Shown: piece after piece, positions 16,634 through 25,382 of the stretch
Layout of the letters: every line of letters starts with the position of its first letter
Position numbering within the stretch: the stretch's first letter is position 1
From: Candidatus Babeliales bacterium
Lineage (GTDB): Bacteria; Babelota; Babeliae; Babelales; Chromulinivoraceae
Assembly (NCBI GenBank): GCA_018062405.1
Contig: JAGOSF010000004.1
Location: 62,001-126,000, forward strand
Reading direction: 5' to 3'
Length of the DNA: 64,000 bases
Notes under the pieces: model-generated
Seen by the model: only the letters and a program-made list of their open reading frames with translations
Databases searched by the model: none
Told to the model about the DNA's origin: nothing
Translations under genes and position numbers: made by a program

Positions 16634-16807
16634 AAAATATAACGGTTGGTACATAGTCTAAGAATAATTGATTTTTGAGTTGGGTATAATTCATTTGGCT
16701 GATTGCGTTTTGCTTTTTAAGAATTATGCCGACAGCATTTTAAGGGTGTTGCTTTTTGATTGTTTTAAATATTAAAGTTGTTCAATAAACTTATGTAGAT
16801 AAAAGGC

Positions 16808-17236
16808 TTTTTTATAAATTTTTTGAGAGATTTCTAACCTTTCTCATAAGCATTGATTTTCTTGAATTACGATTATAAATTTTCTGTTGTGCATACTGAT
16901 TTGTAGTTGTACAGTGACTTTTTATGCGGTAATTATGTATGCAAAATTGATTCTATAAGCTTTTCTAGGCGTAAGATCGAAAGATAATCACCTGTTTTTG
17001 TACAAAAAATTGTACCGACAAATAGAAAGAATTATTTTTTTGATCATGACAAGAAATAAAATTCAGATTGAAATGGCATGGCCGATCTGCACGTTGTTTT
17101 CAAGCTTTTTTCTTTGACTTTGTTTGAAAATAGGTTCACTTTTTTTAAATATTACCTCTATGTTTTTTCAATGATTGGTTTGTTTATGTTTAACTCAAAA
17201 TTTATGTACAGATTATGGTTTTTAGTAGCTTCGTTA
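16808..17236 (+). repeat. Direct repeat, copy 2: leader of the silent toxin cassette
   Basis: Repeats 14054-14482. At 17236/17237 the sequence jumps to the equivalent of base 15388, omitting 905 bases of the toxin-1 coding region; only a single A is shared at the junction. Since 905 is not a multiple of three, the leader peptide from ATG 17171 runs out of frame and stops at 17257 after 28 codons. Bases 16634-16807 between the immunity gene and this repeat show no gene. Confidence 0.92.
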
Positions 17237-17437
17237 GCAAGATTTTATAGATCTTGAAAAAGGGTGTCATTATCCAAAAGAAGAACTTGAAAAGCCAGAC
17301 AAGATAGGTTGCGGAAGCACAACTCCTGTAAAATGGCCTACCAATACAGGTCATGAGCCAGTGGAGATTTTCCCTGAAAAAACAACTGGATGTGGCGGAA
17401 AAGTAGAAAATTTGGACGAGCATCTAATTTTGCAAAA
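17237..17437 (+). repeat. Pre-toxin constant segment, copy 2
   Basis: Collinear with 15388-15588, with base changes concentrated in the last third. Crossing-over between the two copies would remove toxin-1's C-terminus and both its immunity genes and put the toxin-2 C-terminus in frame behind the toxin-1 N-terminus. Confidence 0.9.
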
Positions 17438-17816
17438 GAAATCTCAGAAAGATAAGCCAAAAGAAGAGATAAATTTTGAACCAAAAAAAGGTACACCAGA
17501 ATGGGATAAAAAATATCCGAATGGAAAGTATAGACCATCTGATAAACACCATGAAAACTCTCCTGATTATATAGGTAAACCACCTCGAGATGGACAAGCA
17601 GCTTTAGATGATTCATTTGGTGTAGAAAAGTCTAGAGAAAGAGTTGCTGTACAAGATGGTAATGTTGTTATTTTAAAATATGAAGAGAATGGGATATATC
17701 ATGGATATATTCATGAAGATGTAAAAAAATTACATCAAAAAGTTAAAGATGCTTTAGTTAAGAATGGTTATATGAAAGACGCTACATCAAAAAAATTAAT
17801 AAAAAAGGTTGGTTGA
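17238..17816 (+). pseudogene. Silent (orphan) polymorphic-toxin C-terminus, toxin 2
   Basis: An open frame from 17238 that lacks a proper start: a TAG at the deletion junction (17235-17237) precedes it, and the first usable codon is GTG 17361 without a ribosome site. The first part repeats the toxin-1 constant region. The rest is new: KPPRDGQAALDDSFGVEKSR, ERVAVQDGNVVILKYEENG, YHGYIHEDVKKL and VKDALVKNGYM. This matches, from memory, the DGQ-x-ALD-x-S / FHGH-V / ALIKAGL pattern of polymorphic toxin type 17 domains. A distinct immunity gene follows 2 bases later. It would need recombination with the upstream toxin to be expressed in full. Confidence 0.72.
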
Positions 17817-17818
17817 AA

Positions 17819-18475
17819 ATGAAAGAATTAATATTAAAATTGTCAGAATTTGATTGTGTTAAAATAATTACAAGAAATAGTATCAGTTTTAATCAAGCAG
17901 ATTTATGTTGTACGGAAGTTCAAGTTTATTTTATTGATAAACAACGACAAATAAATATTGGAGAACAATCAATAGGTGAAATATTTGAGCCTTTGATTAC
18001 ATGTTTGAAAAAAGCGATTAATAAGAATTTACGATTGCACGAATCTCTAACTCAAAATTTAGGATTTATGCAAAATCAATATTATCAGAATAAAGCAGAT
18101 TTTTTTCGAGTGGCAGCATCAAATGATATGAGTAGTTATTGGGTAGGTTTTGATTATGAAATATGTTCAGTGTCAGCCGAAGCTAAGTCTTATTTTTCTG
18201 CTTGGTTGTATAACGATATTGATGGAAAGATTATATTCGAAGTTACAAAAGATTATCCATGGCATTTTATGGAATTAGAAGATAATTCAGAAGATCCAGA
18301 TTTTCAAACTTATGAAGAATTCATGAAAGATTATAAGCCATTAATTACGAGAGTTATACCTCGCCAAGTTGCTATCGAATGGTTAAATCAAGCCATGAAA
18401 GTTTATCGAGGATTATTTTCAACTGAAGAAAATTATAAAAATATGTGTAAAGAGTTAGGCTGGGAAGATTGTTAA
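17819..18475 (+). CDS. Candidate immunity protein for toxin 2
   Basis: 218 residues starting at ATG 17819, two bases after the toxin-2 stop, which implies translational coupling. No signal peptide. C-terminal features: WLYNDIDGKIIFEVTKDYPW, YEEFMKDYKPLITRVIP and AIEWLNQAMKVYRG. These recall, from memory, immunity proteins accompanying type-17-like toxins. It is unrelated to the immunity pair behind toxin 1, as expected if each C-terminus travels with its own antidote. Toxin 2 itself is silent here, so this gene may be kept to resist toxin from kin. Confidence 0.7.
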   Translation: MKELILKLSEFDCVKIITRNSISFNQADLCCTEVQVYFIDKQRQINIGEQSIGEIFEPLITCLKKAINKNLRLHESLTQNLGFMQNQYYQNKADFFRVAASNDMSSYWVGFDYEICSVSAEAKSYFSAWLYNDIDGKIIFEVTKDYPWHFMELEDNSEDPDFQTYEEFMKDYKPLITRVIPRQVAIEWLNQAMKVYRGLFSTEENYKNMCKELGWEDC

Positions 18476-18488
18476 GTCCTAAAGATTA

Positions 18489-18519
18489 AAGGCTCTTGTT
18501 GCTTGTGCGTAAGAGCCTT
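18489..18519. terminator. Possible weak terminator hairpin
   Basis: A 9-bp stem AAGGCTCTT/AAGAGCCTT with a 13-base loop between the convergent genes ending at 18475 and 18552; no clear T-run. Confidence 0.4.
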
Positions 18520-18551
18520 GAGGTTTGTATAGTTTGCAGAAGAGAGCTTTG

Positions 18552-19931
18552 TTAGTCGAGAAGGAATTGAATTTCATTGGGAAGTTTTTTTTCTTGTTCA
18601 AATAGGCTCGAGCCTTCGTTGATATTGATGGTGATTGGTATTGGGTTGGTGACTTGGTATAAAGCGCTCGTCTCGTCTAAAATATTTGCAGCAGCTACAA
18701 TAGAATTTTGGAAGATCAGTAAAAATGCGATGAATGCACCATATTCTCGATTGATTTTATTTTTATAAAGGTTGGAGTGCTGAAATTCTTGCCATGCTTG
18801 TAAAATCTGGTCCATGTATCCATGAGCGTCATAAATTTTGTGTATGAGTCCATACGAAAACTGAATCTTGGTTAAATTGTTTGTGTTTTTTATGGGTTGT
18901 AAAAAGAACTGTAATATCTGTTCTGGTGTGTCTTTTGTTGAGAAAATAATATTTTGATTTTGAAAAAGATTACAGGCTTTTTTTGCTTGTTGGTAGATGA
19001 GGTCAAGTTTTTTTGATATTTCTTGTGAAATATTGTGAGCGTCAGCTTCTTGTAAAAATCTATTAATTATTTTTATCAAGGCAAGCATTTGTTCTGGCTG
19101 AGTATAAAATTGTTTACCATTGTAAGACCCGATTTGGTATGCTAAAAATTGAATTTCCATTTTGAAGTTGTTGAGTGAATTGCCAGCATCAGTTTCTGTA
19201 TTTAAATTTTCGGGAAGTTGGAATAGTTGAAACATGTATCTTTTCAGTGATTCTGCGATTATATCAGCAAAAGAAGTATGAAATAATTTTGAGTTGATAT
19301 TGACGTTTATGCTTTTTTTAAGAACAGATAACGTCATTTTGCTTATGAAAGTGTCAAATTTAGTTAACATTTCAGCAGGATATTCGATAACCGATTGCAT
19401 AGAAATCGAAGGCTGTTCTGTTAGTGGTGTGAAAAGATCTTGTATGCTTTTTTCTTGCGGCTGGGGTTCAGGAGTTTCAGTTTTTTTAGACGGTTCAATG
19501 AAAGCAGTGCGTTCAACAAGAGTTATGTCTTGAGCTTTTGTTGGTTGTGCCTGCAAATCTTTTGCACTATCTTCTTTATTTGCTTTTTCTAATAACATTC
19601 TTTGTTCATTTTCTTTTAAAAATATTTCTTGAATGTTTTGTGATGATAAAGATTCTGATCGGGGTCGAAGCTGTTGTGTTTCTTCGCGTTTTTCAATTCT
19701 CTTTTGCTCTTCAGCTACAATATGTTCTCGTTCAACTGGTTTACGAGAATTAGGATTTTTTTTCCGCAGAGATTTTGATCTTGTTGTTTCATTATTTTTA
19801 TTCTGATCTTTTTGGACATCGGTTTCATATTTAAATTCGGGTCTTGGAGTTTCTCGTAAACTACTTGCGTGCGTTGACTGACCAACGATGATTGCCCATA
19901 AAAATATGATAAATTTTTTATTATTGATCAT
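18552..19931 (-). CDS. Secreted protein (459 aa) with charged N-terminal half, unknown
   Basis: GAGGGA about 10 bases before the ATG and a signal peptide (FIIFLWAIIVGQSTHA). Residues of about 25-170 are disordered, Glu/Lys/Gln/Pro-rich (EKREETQQLRPRSES). Residues of about 175-420 appear helical and ordered (MLTKFDTFISKMTLSV; FQLPENLNTETDAGN). No cysteine pattern or catalytic motif recognised. It is separated from the upstream MscS-like gene by a terminator, so it has its own promoter. Confidence 0.72.
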   Translation of the reverse strand: MINNKKFIIFLWAIIVGQSTHASSLRETPRPEFKYETDVQKDQNKNNETTRSKSLRKKNPNSRKPVEREHIVAEEQKRIEKREETQQLRPRSESLSSQNIQEIFLKENEQRMLLEKANKEDSAKDLQAQPTKAQDITLVERTAFIEPSKKTETPEPQPQEKSIQDLFTPLTEQPSISMQSVIEYPAEMLTKFDTFISKMTLSVLKKSINVNINSKLFHTSFADIIAESLKRYMFQLFQLPENLNTETDAGNSLNNFKMEIQFLAYQIGSYNGKQFYTQPEQMLALIKIINRFLQEADAHNISQEISKKLDLIYQQAKKACNLFQNQNIIFSTKDTPEQILQFFLQPIKNTNNLTKIQFSYGLIHKIYDAHGYMDQILQAWQEFQHSNLYKNKINREYGAFIAFLLIFQNSIVAAANILDETSALYQVTNPIPITININEGSSLFEQEKKLPNEIQFLLD

Positions 19932-19973
19932 TTCTACTATTCCCTCAATTCATATGTTTGAGTTGTTTTGGCT

Positions 19974-20022
19974 AAAAAAAGAATCTCTATTTTTAGTGTA
20001 AAAAATAGAGATTCTTTTTTTA
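19974..20022 (-). terminator. Intrinsic terminator after the MscS-like gene
   Basis: The 14-bp perfect stem GAATCTCTATTTTT (19981-19994) pairs with 20001-20014, flanked by A7 and T7, so it could work in both directions. Confidence 0.85.
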
Positions 20023-20061
20023 AAGAGTTTTGCAAATCATTGAATGATGAAAAGATACTTT

Positions 20062-20592
20062 TTATAGGAGCTCATTTTTTTTAATCGTAATAATCGATGA
20101 GTACAGAGTATGATTTGGTACTAAAACCTGATTTCCTTTGTATTCAAGTATTGTCATTCTTAAATTTATATCGATCACTTTGCCTTCGAATTTTGGTTTA
20201 TGACTTATGATATAATCGCCGATGAAAAATGGTTTATAAAAAAGGAGTAACATGCCAGAAGCCATATTTGCAAGAGCCTTTTGTAGAGCAAAACCAATAC
20301 CAACAGCAAGGACTCCAAGTGATCCTAAAAGTGAAGACATTTGCACATGAAAATTTTCGAGAAATAAGGTTGTGCCTACAGCGTAGACAAAAATGTAGAC
20401 AATGTTTTGGCAAGCTTTAATTAATGTATGCTCAAGGTTGTGGCTTTTTTCTAATTGAAGAATTGTTTTTTGCAAAAGTTGATTAAGATACCAGGTTGCA
20501 GCAATAATAATAAAGCCGATAATGAGTGCAGGGATAATATGAATGGAGTCTTTACTTAAAATAAAATAGCTGTAGAGCATTGCGGAGTTCAT
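20062..20592 (-). CDS. Short MscS-like mechanosensitive channel
   Basis: 176 residues. Two hydrophobic helices at about 15-40 and 62-85 are followed by the pore helix region GSLGVLAVGIGFALQKALAN, the MscS signature rich in Gly/Ala. Then a short beta domain: FIGDYI, GKVIDINLRMTILEYKGN, VLVPNHTLYSS. The protein ends there, so the large C-terminal alpha/beta vestibule of E. coli MscS is mostly absent. Expected role is pressure release during osmotic downshock. The ATG abuts a hairpin that also hides the only Shine-Dalgarno-like AAGGA. Confidence 0.85.
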   Translation of the reverse strand: MNSAMLYSYFILSKDSIHIIPALIIGFIIIAATWYLNQLLQKTILQLEKSHNLEHTLIKACQNIVYIFVYAVGTTLFLENFHVQMSSLLGSLGVLAVGIGFALQKALANMASGMLLLFYKPFFIGDYIISHKPKFEGKVIDINLRMTILEYKGNQVLVPNHTLYSSIITIKKNELL

Positions 20593-20594
20593 AA

Positions 20595-20640
20595 AAAAAG
20601 TATCCTTACTAAAATTAAATTTTTTAGTAAGGATACTTTG
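20595..20640 (-). terminator. Terminator-like hairpin directly before the MscS-like start
   Basis: The 18-bp stem (AAAGTATCCTTACTAAAA at 20597-20614 with its complement at 20622-20639) is followed on the minus strand by a T-run that ends at the ATG. It should terminate the ychF transcript and also sequesters AAGGA, 10 bases before the MscS-like start. Confidence 0.8.
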
Positions 20641-20666
20641 TATGCTTTTAAATGTAAATGGTTCTG

Positions 20667-21773
20667 TTATACGTTAAATTTAACGTTAATGATGTCGCCA
20701 TCTTGCATTAAATAATCTTGGCCTTCTGTTCTGAATTTACCAGCATCTTTAAGCTTTACAATAGATCCTTGTTGCATAAGATCAACGTAGCTAAATACTT
20801 CAGCACAAATAAAGCCTCGTTGTAAATCAGAATGAATTTCTCCACTTGCTTGACGAATGGTCATGCCTTTTTCAATTGGCCAAGCATGAATTTCTTGAGG
20901 TCCACAGGTAAAGAATGTTATTAAACCAAGGTTTGTAAAGCTTTTTTGAATCAGGGTTGTAAGTGCTGTTTCTTGTAAGTTAAGCATTTCCATCATCTCT
21001 TTGCTTTCTTGTTCATCAAGTTGAGAAAGTTCATATTCTGTTCGAATACAAGCTGGAATAATAATATCAGCGCCAAAAGTATCTTGTAATGTTTTAACGT
21101 ATTTATTATTGTAAGGATTATCAATATCGTTTTCGCTGATGTTTGCGACGATTAAAAAGTTTTTTGTTGCAAGCAAAGAAATTGTTTCTACGTTTGCTTC
21201 AAGGAAAATTGATCGAACTTTTTTAACATCAACAGCATTGATAGCTTCTAAAATTTTTATTAAAAGAGCTTTTTCATCTTCAAGTTGTTTGCGTTCTATG
21301 CCAACTATGCTTTTGCCTTTGAGTTGTGAATCAAGTTTTATCATTCGTTTTTCAATAGATTCAAGATCTTTCAGCATTAGTTCGTTGACGATGATTTCAA
21401 AATCTCCGACAGGGTCGATTTTTTCTTGATCTCGTAAAATGTTAGAATCATCAAAGCATCGTAAAACATGTAAAATAAGATTAACTTCTCTAATATTGCT
21501 TAAAAATTGATTACCAAGCCCTTGTCCAGTTGCAGCACCTTTTACAAGACCTGCAATATCAACAAAAGATATCATTGATGGGATAAGTTTTTTAGAGCCG
21601 TAACTTTCTTGCAAATTGTTCATGCGGATGTCTGGGACGTGAGTGATTGCAACGTGAGGATCAATGGTACAGAAAGGGTAATTTTCTGCAGGAACAGATG
21701 ATTTTGTTAAGGCGTTGAAAAGTGTTGATTTACCAACGTTTGGAAGTCCGACAAGACCAACTTTTATATTCAT
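20667..21773 (-). CDS. ychF: Redox-regulated ATPase/GTPase YchF (OLA1 family)
   Basis: A P-loop NTPase of the Obg-like family that prefers ATP and binds ribosomes. Seen: G1 GLPNVGKSTLFN, G3 DIAGLVKGA, the long coiled-coil insertion (KRMIKLDSQLKGK), NISENDID in the position of the altered G4 motif, and a C-terminal TGS-like domain (TFFTCGPQEIHAWPI; GDIINVKFNV). At 368 residues it is full length. It ends ahead of the hairpin at 20595-20640. Confidence 0.95.
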   Translation of the reverse strand: MNIKVGLVGLPNVGKSTLFNALTKSSVPAENYPFCTIDPHVAITHVPDIRMNNLQESYGSKKLIPSMISFVDIAGLVKGAATGQGLGNQFLSNIREVNLILHVLRCFDDSNILRDQEKIDPVGDFEIIVNELMLKDLESIEKRMIKLDSQLKGKSIVGIERKQLEDEKALLIKILEAINAVDVKKVRSIFLEANVETISLLATKNFLIVANISENDIDNPYNNKYVKTLQDTFGADIIIPACIRTEYELSQLDEQESKEMMEMLNLQETALTTLIQKSFTNLGLITFFTCGPQEIHAWPIEKGMTIRQASGEIHSDLQRGFICAEVFSYVDLMQQGSIVKLKDAGKFRTEGQDYLMQDGDIINVKFNV

Positions 21774-22077
21774 AAATTTATAAAGCTCAATGTTAGATTT
21801 CGTTATTTTCTAGGAATAACGAGATAGAAATAAACCAATGGTTAACTTTATTAAGTTTAACCATATTTCGATTTGTTGCAATCGATCCATCATGATTCTA
21901 TCTATTATCGAGTAACATTGAGTGAGCTATACAATACTATACGAAAATGAGTTCTGATCAGATGCGTTCAAGAAGAAAAAAGTGCGGTGTATAAAATTAT
22001 ATCAGTTTTTTGTGTTTAATTATTGAGCATGGTAAAATTATAATGAAGAGTGAAACTTATTTTTATTTGGAATAAAC
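21774..22077. other. Intergenic region between ychF and the cupin gene
   Basis: 304 bases without a gene, between divergent genes. It holds an 11-bp bulged hairpin ATGGTTAA-CTT/AAG-TTTAACCAT (21838-21864) and a shorter TTTCGTTATT/AATAACGAGA hairpin (about 21808-21834), neither followed by a T-run, so operator or mRNA structure is possible. A TGGTAAAAT box near 22030 could be an extended -10 for the cupin gene. Confidence 0.45.
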
Positions 22078-22629
22078 ATGTTTAGAAAAATTTTTTTTGG
22101 AATCGTCTTGGTTATAACAATGATAGGACTCAATTCATTTCGAAGGGCTTTGGTTCATTCTGGTTCAGTGACACGACGTGTCTTTGTAGCAGAGCGAAAA
22201 GAAAAGCCTGACTATAATGCTCCAGATGGCTCTGAAATAACGTATTTGATAAAAGGTCAGGCGGGTGATTTTGGTGATTTATGTAATTGTAAGCTTCCTA
22301 TCGGAAAAACATCAATTGCAGTAAAACATCAAACCGTTCAAGAACTTTGGAATTTTACTGCAGGAACTGGTGAATTCTGGTTAAAAGATGGTGAGAGCGA
22401 AACTATCAGCGAAGTGAAAAAAGGAACATCTATTTTAATGTATCCAGGCGTTAGTTTTCAATTTAGAAATACGAGCGAAGATACAATATTAGAAAGTACC
22501 ATCACTACGATGCCTTCTTGGCCTGGTCCAAATGAAGCCGTTATCGTAGAAGGAAAATGGAATCCGACAGTTAATTCTCAGCATGTTCAAGAAGTTGTAA
22601 AAGGTGATACTGAATCAATGGATTCCTAG
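22078..22629 (+). CDS. Cupin-fold protein with N-terminal membrane/signal segment
   Basis: 183 residues. N-terminal hydrophobic segment (FFGIVLVITMIGLNSF), then a single cupin domain: KHQTVQELWNFTAGTGEFW (first cupin motif) and GVSFQFRNTSEDTI (second). It ends in MPSWPGPNEAVIVEGKW, a common tail of small cupins. Cupins usually bind a metal through His/Glu in these motifs; here H and E are kept in motif 1, while motif 2 lacks the His. Substrate unknown. The N-terminal segment suggests a periplasmic or membrane-anchored location. Confidence 0.75.
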   Translation: MFRKIFFGIVLVITMIGLNSFRRALVHSGSVTRRVFVAERKEKPDYNAPDGSEITYLIKGQAGDFGDLCNCKLPIGKTSIAVKHQTVQELWNFTAGTGEFWLKDGESETISEVKKGTSILMYPGVSFQFRNTSEDTILESTITTMPSWPGPNEAVIVEGKWNPTVNSQHVQEVVKGDTESMDS

Positions 22630-22732
22630 AATATTAACTAAGAGCCTGTTTGAAAATTTTAATGGTTAAAAAAAATTAATAAAAAATTAAAGTCCCTAAA
22701 ATTTAACAACTCATTGTTTAAAAGAATAATAT

Positions 22733-23314
22733 ATGAAAAAGCAATCTGTCGGTTTTGTTCTATTTGGTTTGATAGGATTATTCGTTAATTTAGTTGCAAG
22801 CGAAGAGCCTTCATTTGTTAAAGATTATGTGAGAGCTTTTCGACAAATAGAGAGAGATCATACGAATGCTTCAATGCATAATTATAGTTCTTATTTGGCC
22901 CAGCATCCAATATCTTGTGCTGCGGCGAAAGCTCTTGTCCAAAAGTTTAAATATGATCCTTGTTCGCAGCAAATTTTAACTTGGGGCGATGGTGATCGTA
23001 TGACAGAATTGAATTATCTGAGACTTTATATGCCAATATTTATGCAAAGTCATGAAGAGCATGATAATAGTGCAAGGCTGGCAAATGAATATAACAATGT
23101 TCATGGATTATCTAAAAGCAGTAATAATTATTTGCATTCATTTGATAATAAACTTTGTAAGCATATGGCTTTCGAGTCACAAGCTTTTCGTGATGAATGG
23201 ACTGATGCGCATAAAAAACCAGCCGATCTTATAGCTCTTTATGAAAAAGTTAATGAAGATTATAAGATTTATACAAAAAACTTAGAAAATTTGATTGCTC
23301 AAAGAAAGCGATAA
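22733..23314 (+). CDS. Secreted protein (193 aa), unknown
   Basis: Signal peptide (SVGFVLFGLIGLFVNLVAS) followed by a helical mature domain with four cysteines (SCAAAKALV, YDPCSQ, NKLCKHMAF) that could form disulfides. Aromatic and charged residues are frequent (RQIERDHTN, NYLRLYMPIFM). No motif I recognise. It lies 103 bases after the cupin gene on the same strand. Confidence 0.7.
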   Translation: MKKQSVGFVLFGLIGLFVNLVASEEPSFVKDYVRAFRQIERDHTNASMHNYSSYLAQHPISCAAAKALVQKFKYDPCSQQILTWGDGDRMTELNYLRLYMPIFMQSHEEHDNSARLANEYNNVHGLSKSSNNYLHSFDNKLCKHMAFESQAFRDEWTDAHKKPADLIALYEKVNEDYKIYTKNLENLIAQRKR

Positions 23315-23440
23315 TAAAAGCATTATTCAGGGCTTAAATTTGGTTTATAAGAAAATGATGGGCAGATGGAATTAGTAATTAATGAAGGCCAGCAAAAACA
23401 ACTGTTTAAACGAGTAAAATAATGTTGGAAGTATAGTTAT

Positions 23441-24502
23441 ATGAAAAAAATATTTAAATATTTTTTATTGATTTATGCATGTACTGTAATAATAAGTGTA
23501 GCATTAAAAAAGTTCGAAATTAAAGATCAAGAAATTAAAGCAGCTGAATTATTAGAACAATATTATACAACAAAAGAAAAAGCTATTCTTGAAGATTATT
23601 TTTTTATTCAATCTCAAAGATATGATAATGTTGCGAAATGGATAATTTCTGATCTAAATATTTTATTAGGACTTTATATTTCTCAAATTCAGGCAGGTAG
23701 TTTTGAATGTATGTGGAGGCAGTTACAATATTTGATTTTACCTAAAAGATATCATATTAATAAATATGTGAAATATGTTATTTGCAGTGGATATTCGCCA
23801 TTTTCATTATGGTGGGTAGAGAATGATCTTTGTTTGTGTTTAGAATTTGATTCATCGTATTTTTTGCAAGCTACTCAATATAGGCAGAATGAAATTTTAA
23901 GAGATCTTTTATTTAATTTTGATGATGTTGCATGTGTACAGAAATTATTATCATATGAGATTGTTTTTCAACTTTATTATGAGATTGCAAAAAAATTGTT
24001 AATTGATGAAGTTGGATATTATGCATACGATTCTGTTAAGAGTAGTAAACTGTTATTAAAATTATTTCAAAGTGGTTTTGATGTTAATTATATCTCGTTA
24101 GAAGGAAATAATTTATTAATAGATGCTATTTTAGATAAAGCACCTTTAGCAAAAATTAAAAATCTGCTTGATTTAGGTATTAATAAAAATTATAAAAATC
24201 GAGAAGGTAAAACAGCTTTAGATTTTGCCATACAACAATATTTGGAATGTTGTAATATTGCAAAAGTTGGAGCATATAGATGTGTTTCATCAGAATGTAA
24301 ATTATTAGAAAATAAAGCATTTGATATTATTAAATTTTTAAATAGTCATCAGGTAGTATTTGATCCTTATATTATGAATGATATTGTTCAAGACATTGCA
24401 AAAACGATTAAGCTAACAAGATTAGATACCTTAAATATTTTAAAAGATCGAATTAATCATTTAAACCAGATTGTAGTTGGAATCGAAGAGTCTAATTTTT
24501 AA
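23441..24502 (+). CDS. Membrane-anchored protein with C-terminal ankyrin repeats
   Basis: 353 residues. N-terminal hydrophobic segment (YFLLIYACTVIISVAL). The middle is unlike known domains (YIVICSGYSPFSLWW-type aromatic stretch). At about residues 215-275 are two or three degenerate ankyrin repeats: FQSGFDVNYISLEGNNLLIDAI, split here as GFDVNYISLEGNNLL, then LLDLGINKNYKNREGKTALD and FAIQQYL. A helical tail follows. Ankyrin proteins often mediate contact with host proteins; a role here is inference. Confidence 0.72.
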   Translation: MKKIFKYFLLIYACTVIISVALKKFEIKDQEIKAAELLEQYYTTKEKAILEDYFFIQSQRYDNVAKWIISDLNILLGLYISQIQAGSFECMWRQLQYLILPKRYHINKYVKYVICSGYSPFSLWWVENDLCLCLEFDSSYFLQATQYRQNEILRDLLFNFDDVACVQKLLSYEIVFQLYYEIAKKLLIDEVGYYAYDSVKSSKLLLKLFQSGFDVNYISLEGNNLLIDAILDKAPLAKIKNLLDLGINKNYKNREGKTALDFAIQQYLECCNIAKVGAYRCVSSECKLLENKAFDIIKFLNSHQVVFDPYIMNDIVQDIAKTIKLTRLDTLNILKDRINHLNQIVVGIEESNF

Positions 24503-24678
24503 TTTTGCATGATTGTGCATTGTAAAAGTGAGTAATTTTTGATTCATAGTATTTTTCCATTTTTCGTGATTAAGCCAAATTCTACTAATTTATTTCGGTA
24601 AAATTATTGAATTGAGTTTTCTTTAAACCGCTTCATACTTAAAACATGATCCAATAACTTTTATCGGAGAAAATAAAA

Positions 24679-24798
24679 ATGAAGTATCTATCACCTCGTA
24701 GTGATGTTGGTTTTAAAAAAATATTTGGTAATCCTCATCATAAAAATTTAACGATTAGTTTTTTAAACAGTAGACCTCTTTTAAAACCCATTTTTTAA
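24679..24798 (+). pseudogene. Truncated Rpn/PD-(D/E)XK-family transposase-nuclease 5' end
   Basis: GGAGA 8 bases before the ATG, then MKYLSPRSDVGFKKIFGNPH and LTISFLN. This is the N-terminus of the Rpn (PD-(D/E)XK, recombination-promoting nuclease) family, normally about 300 residues. The similarity ends at about base 24771, where the reading frame enters transposase sequence of the opposite strand and stops at 24796. Only about 31 family residues remain. Confidence 0.8.
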
Positions 24799-25382
24799 CT
24801 CAAAATTATAAATTCCAGCAAGCAAATTAAACCTTAAGCCAAATCGTTTTCTTCGATTGCGATAGTGACATGCGATAATTTTAAATCTCTTTAAAATTGA
24901 TAAAAATTTTTCATTTAAAACCCGCTCTTGAGCGAGCTTTTTATTATGATTTTTCTCTTTTTTTGTTAGTTTTTGCTTTTTTAAATAGTTTAAAATCATG
25001 CTGATTGCCTGTTCCTAAAAATATTGCAACAATCGATTTATCCGTTTCATTCACAACCACTTGCGTTTTTAAAGTATGCCGTTTTTTCTTTCCCGAATAA
25101 TATGCTCTTTGTTTTTTTTTGGACGTTCTATCGGTGATTCTGTTACATCAACTAAAATAATTTCAAAGTTATTTTCATCTTTAAATAAAGCATTTTTTCC
25201 TGGTAGATGAAATCGATTATCTTTTATTAAAACATCTTCAACCCAACGAATAACTTTAAAAGTTGTGGGCTCTGAAAGGCCATATGTTAAGCCAATGCTT
25301 GCATAGGTTGTGTATTCTCGCGCATATTCCAACATCATCAAGACCATTGCTTCTGGACTTTTTTTATTTGGTCTTCCACCTT
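24781..25382 (-). pseudogene. Decayed IS5-type transposase
   Basis: Fragments of one transposase in different frames on the minus strand. First, GRPNKKSPEAMVLMMLEYAR and YASIGLTYGLSEPTTFKVI, VDVTESPIERPKKNK (25382-25069). Then HYRNRRKRFGLRFNLLAGIY and NFEL (24999-24781). These match the start and end of IS5-family DDE transposases. A frameshift follows PIERPKKNK, and the segment carrying the central catalytic acid is deleted. The N-terminal leader is also missing. No inverted repeats are recognisable, so the element is immobile. Confidence 0.85.

Noticed and set aside
14054-17236. The 429-base direct repeat as an insertion sequence or transposon end
   Set aside because: No transposase, no terminal inverted repeats and no target duplication; it contains the toxin gene's own leader and signal-peptide codons, so it is a gene duplication.
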